DNA of 6,878 nucleotides from an uncultured Clostridia bacterium (GTDB lineage: Bacteria > Bacillota_A > Clostridia > Christensenellales > Aristaeellaceae): the NCBI GenBank assembly GCA_947165745.1, contig CAMVBO010000092.1, positions 1-6,878 of the forward strand, in the 5' to 3' direction. The notes beneath the pieces are model-generated. The model worked only from the letters and a program-made list of their open reading frames with translations, was not told where the DNA came from and did not search any database. Numbering within the stretch: the first letter of the stretch is position 1; each line of letters starts with the position of its first letter. A program made the translations under genes and the position numbers. Of this stretch, positions 6,155 to 6,878 are shown piece after piece.

Positions 6155-6159
6155 AAGAA

Positions 6160-6878
6160 CTACGGCATCAGCAGACGCGCGCGATAGACGGTGTCCAGCT
6201 CCAGCAGCTTCTTGCGCAGCAGGGCGCTGGGCTTGGCGTCCACGTCCAGCACGGTGTAGGCATAGGCGCCGCGGGACTGGTTCACCATGTTTTCGATGTT
6301 CAGCCCCTCGCCGGAGATGATCTGGGTGATGGCGCCGATAACCTTCGGCACGTTCTTGTGCAGGATGGAGATGCGGGGCATCGCGGGCTTGCCCAGCGGG
6401 CAGTTGGGATAGTTCACGCTGTTCACGATGGAGCCGTACTTGATGTAGTCGTTCATCTGCCTGGCCACCATGCGCACGCAGTTGTCCTCGCTCTCCGGGG
6501 TGGAAGCGCCCAGGTGGGGAGTCAGGATGACGCCCTTCGCGCCGATCAGCGCGGCCTCGGGGAAGTCGGTGACGTAGCAGCGCAGCTGGCCGGCCTCCAG
6601 GGCCTCCTTCACGTCGCTCACGTTCACCAGCCCGCCGCGGGCGAAGTTCAAGAGCGCCGCGCTGTTCTTCATGCGGGAAATGGCGCCCGCGTCGATCATG
6701 CCCTTGTTGGTGTCGGTCAGCGGCACGTGCAGGGTGATGTAATCGCTCTTTTCGATCACCTCGTCCAGGCTCATGGCGTGACGCACGGCGCGGGACAGCC
6801 GCCAGGCATTGTCCACGGAGATATAGGGGTCATAGCCCAGCACGTCCATGCCCAGGGCCACGCCCGCGTTGGCCACCT
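6160..6878 (-). CDS. serA: D-3-phosphoglycerate dehydrogenase, C-terminal 238 residues (5' end outside window)
   Basis: The enzyme oxidises 3-phosphoglycerate to 3-phosphohydroxypyruvate with NAD+, the first step of the phosphorylated serine pathway in the cytosol. Numbering from the first complete codon at 6876, the visible part has the end of the Rossmann domain with the ribose-binding Asp of GYDPY (D16), then the D-2-hydroxyacid dehydrogenase triad: R80 in NFARGG, E107 in TDFPEAALI, H121 in LTPHLGAST. A C-terminal ACT domain (about 168-215) follows. This is the short clostridial form with one ACT domain. H173 and N175 (LHKNVP) and N193 (GLNIEN) line up with the serine-contacting His344, Asn346 and Asn364 of the E. 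coli enzyme as I recall them, so serine feedback inhibition is likely. The GTG at 6876 is not a start; the frame continues beyond the edge. The stop is TAG. Confidence 0.95.
   Translation of the reverse strand, partial: VANAGVALGMDVLGYDPYISVDNAWRLSRAVRHAMSLDEVIEKSDYITLHVPLTDTNKGMIDAGAISRMKNSAALLNFARGGLVNVSDVKEALEAGQLRCYVTDFPEAALIGAKGVILTPHLGASTPESEDNCVRMVARQMNDYIKYGSIVNSVNYPNCPLGKPAMPRISILHKNVPKVIGAITQIISGEGLNIENMVNQSRGAYAYTVLDVDAKPSALLRKKLLELDTVYRARLLMP

Noticed and set aside
5872..6159. Serine or T-box riboswitch ahead of DUF1015
   Set aside because: No T-box signature or known riboswitch core was recognisable. The structure present is explained by the heptad arrays and the palindromic element.

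Overview
The window looks like a chromosomal segment of a GC-rich Clostridia-type Firmicute, possibly a gut or rumen lineage. The reasons are strong Shine-Dalgarno sites of the AGGAGG type, a clostridial short SerA with a C-terminal ACT domain beside a DUF1015 gene, a hybrid-kinase style receiver domain, and a secreted family 9 cellulase. Species cannot be named from the sequence.

Layout from left to right. (1) Positions 1-377, minus strand: a receiver (REC) domain that runs off the left edge, with no visible kinase and no ribosome binding site in front of it. (2) 378-579: a spacer filled mostly by an imperfect palindromic repeat (427-548). (3) 580-2487, minus strand: a membrane-anchored c-di-GMP phosphodiesterase with about seven membrane segments, a degenerate GGDEF domain and an intact EAL domain. 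(4) 2488-2714: a divergent intergenic region with candidate promoters for both strands and two short inverted repeats. (5) 2715-4415, plus strand: an exported GH9 endoglucanase with an N-terminal Ig-like domain. (6) 4416-4644: the convergent spacer, with a roughly 160-bp MITE-like element that has perfect terminal inverted repeats and TA flanks, then a strong GC hairpin. (7) 4645-5871, minus strand: a DUF1015 protein. (8) 5872-6159: a spacer with inverted arrays of a 7-bp repeat and a second MITE-like palindrome of about 160 bp. (9) 6160-6878, minus strand: the C-terminal part of D-3-phosphoglycerate dehydrogenase (serA), whose 5' end lies beyond the window.

Functionally there are two blocks. 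The right block (serA then DUF1015, same strand) belongs to serine biosynthesis. DUF1015 carries a motif reminiscent of ParB/SerK-type proteins, which makes a role in serine or phosphoserine chemistry an attractive but unproven idea. The left block combines phosphotransfer and c-di-GMP signalling with a polysaccharide-degrading enzyme expressed from a shared divergent control region. Whether the phosphodiesterase influences cellulase expression or attachment is speculation.

The most unusual feature is the intergenic DNA. Three unrelated elements, each an almost complete imperfect palindrome of 120-160 bp, sit in three of the four spacers and leave all genes intact. I see no CRISPR array, tRNA, rRNA, transposase gene or clearly new multi-gene system.
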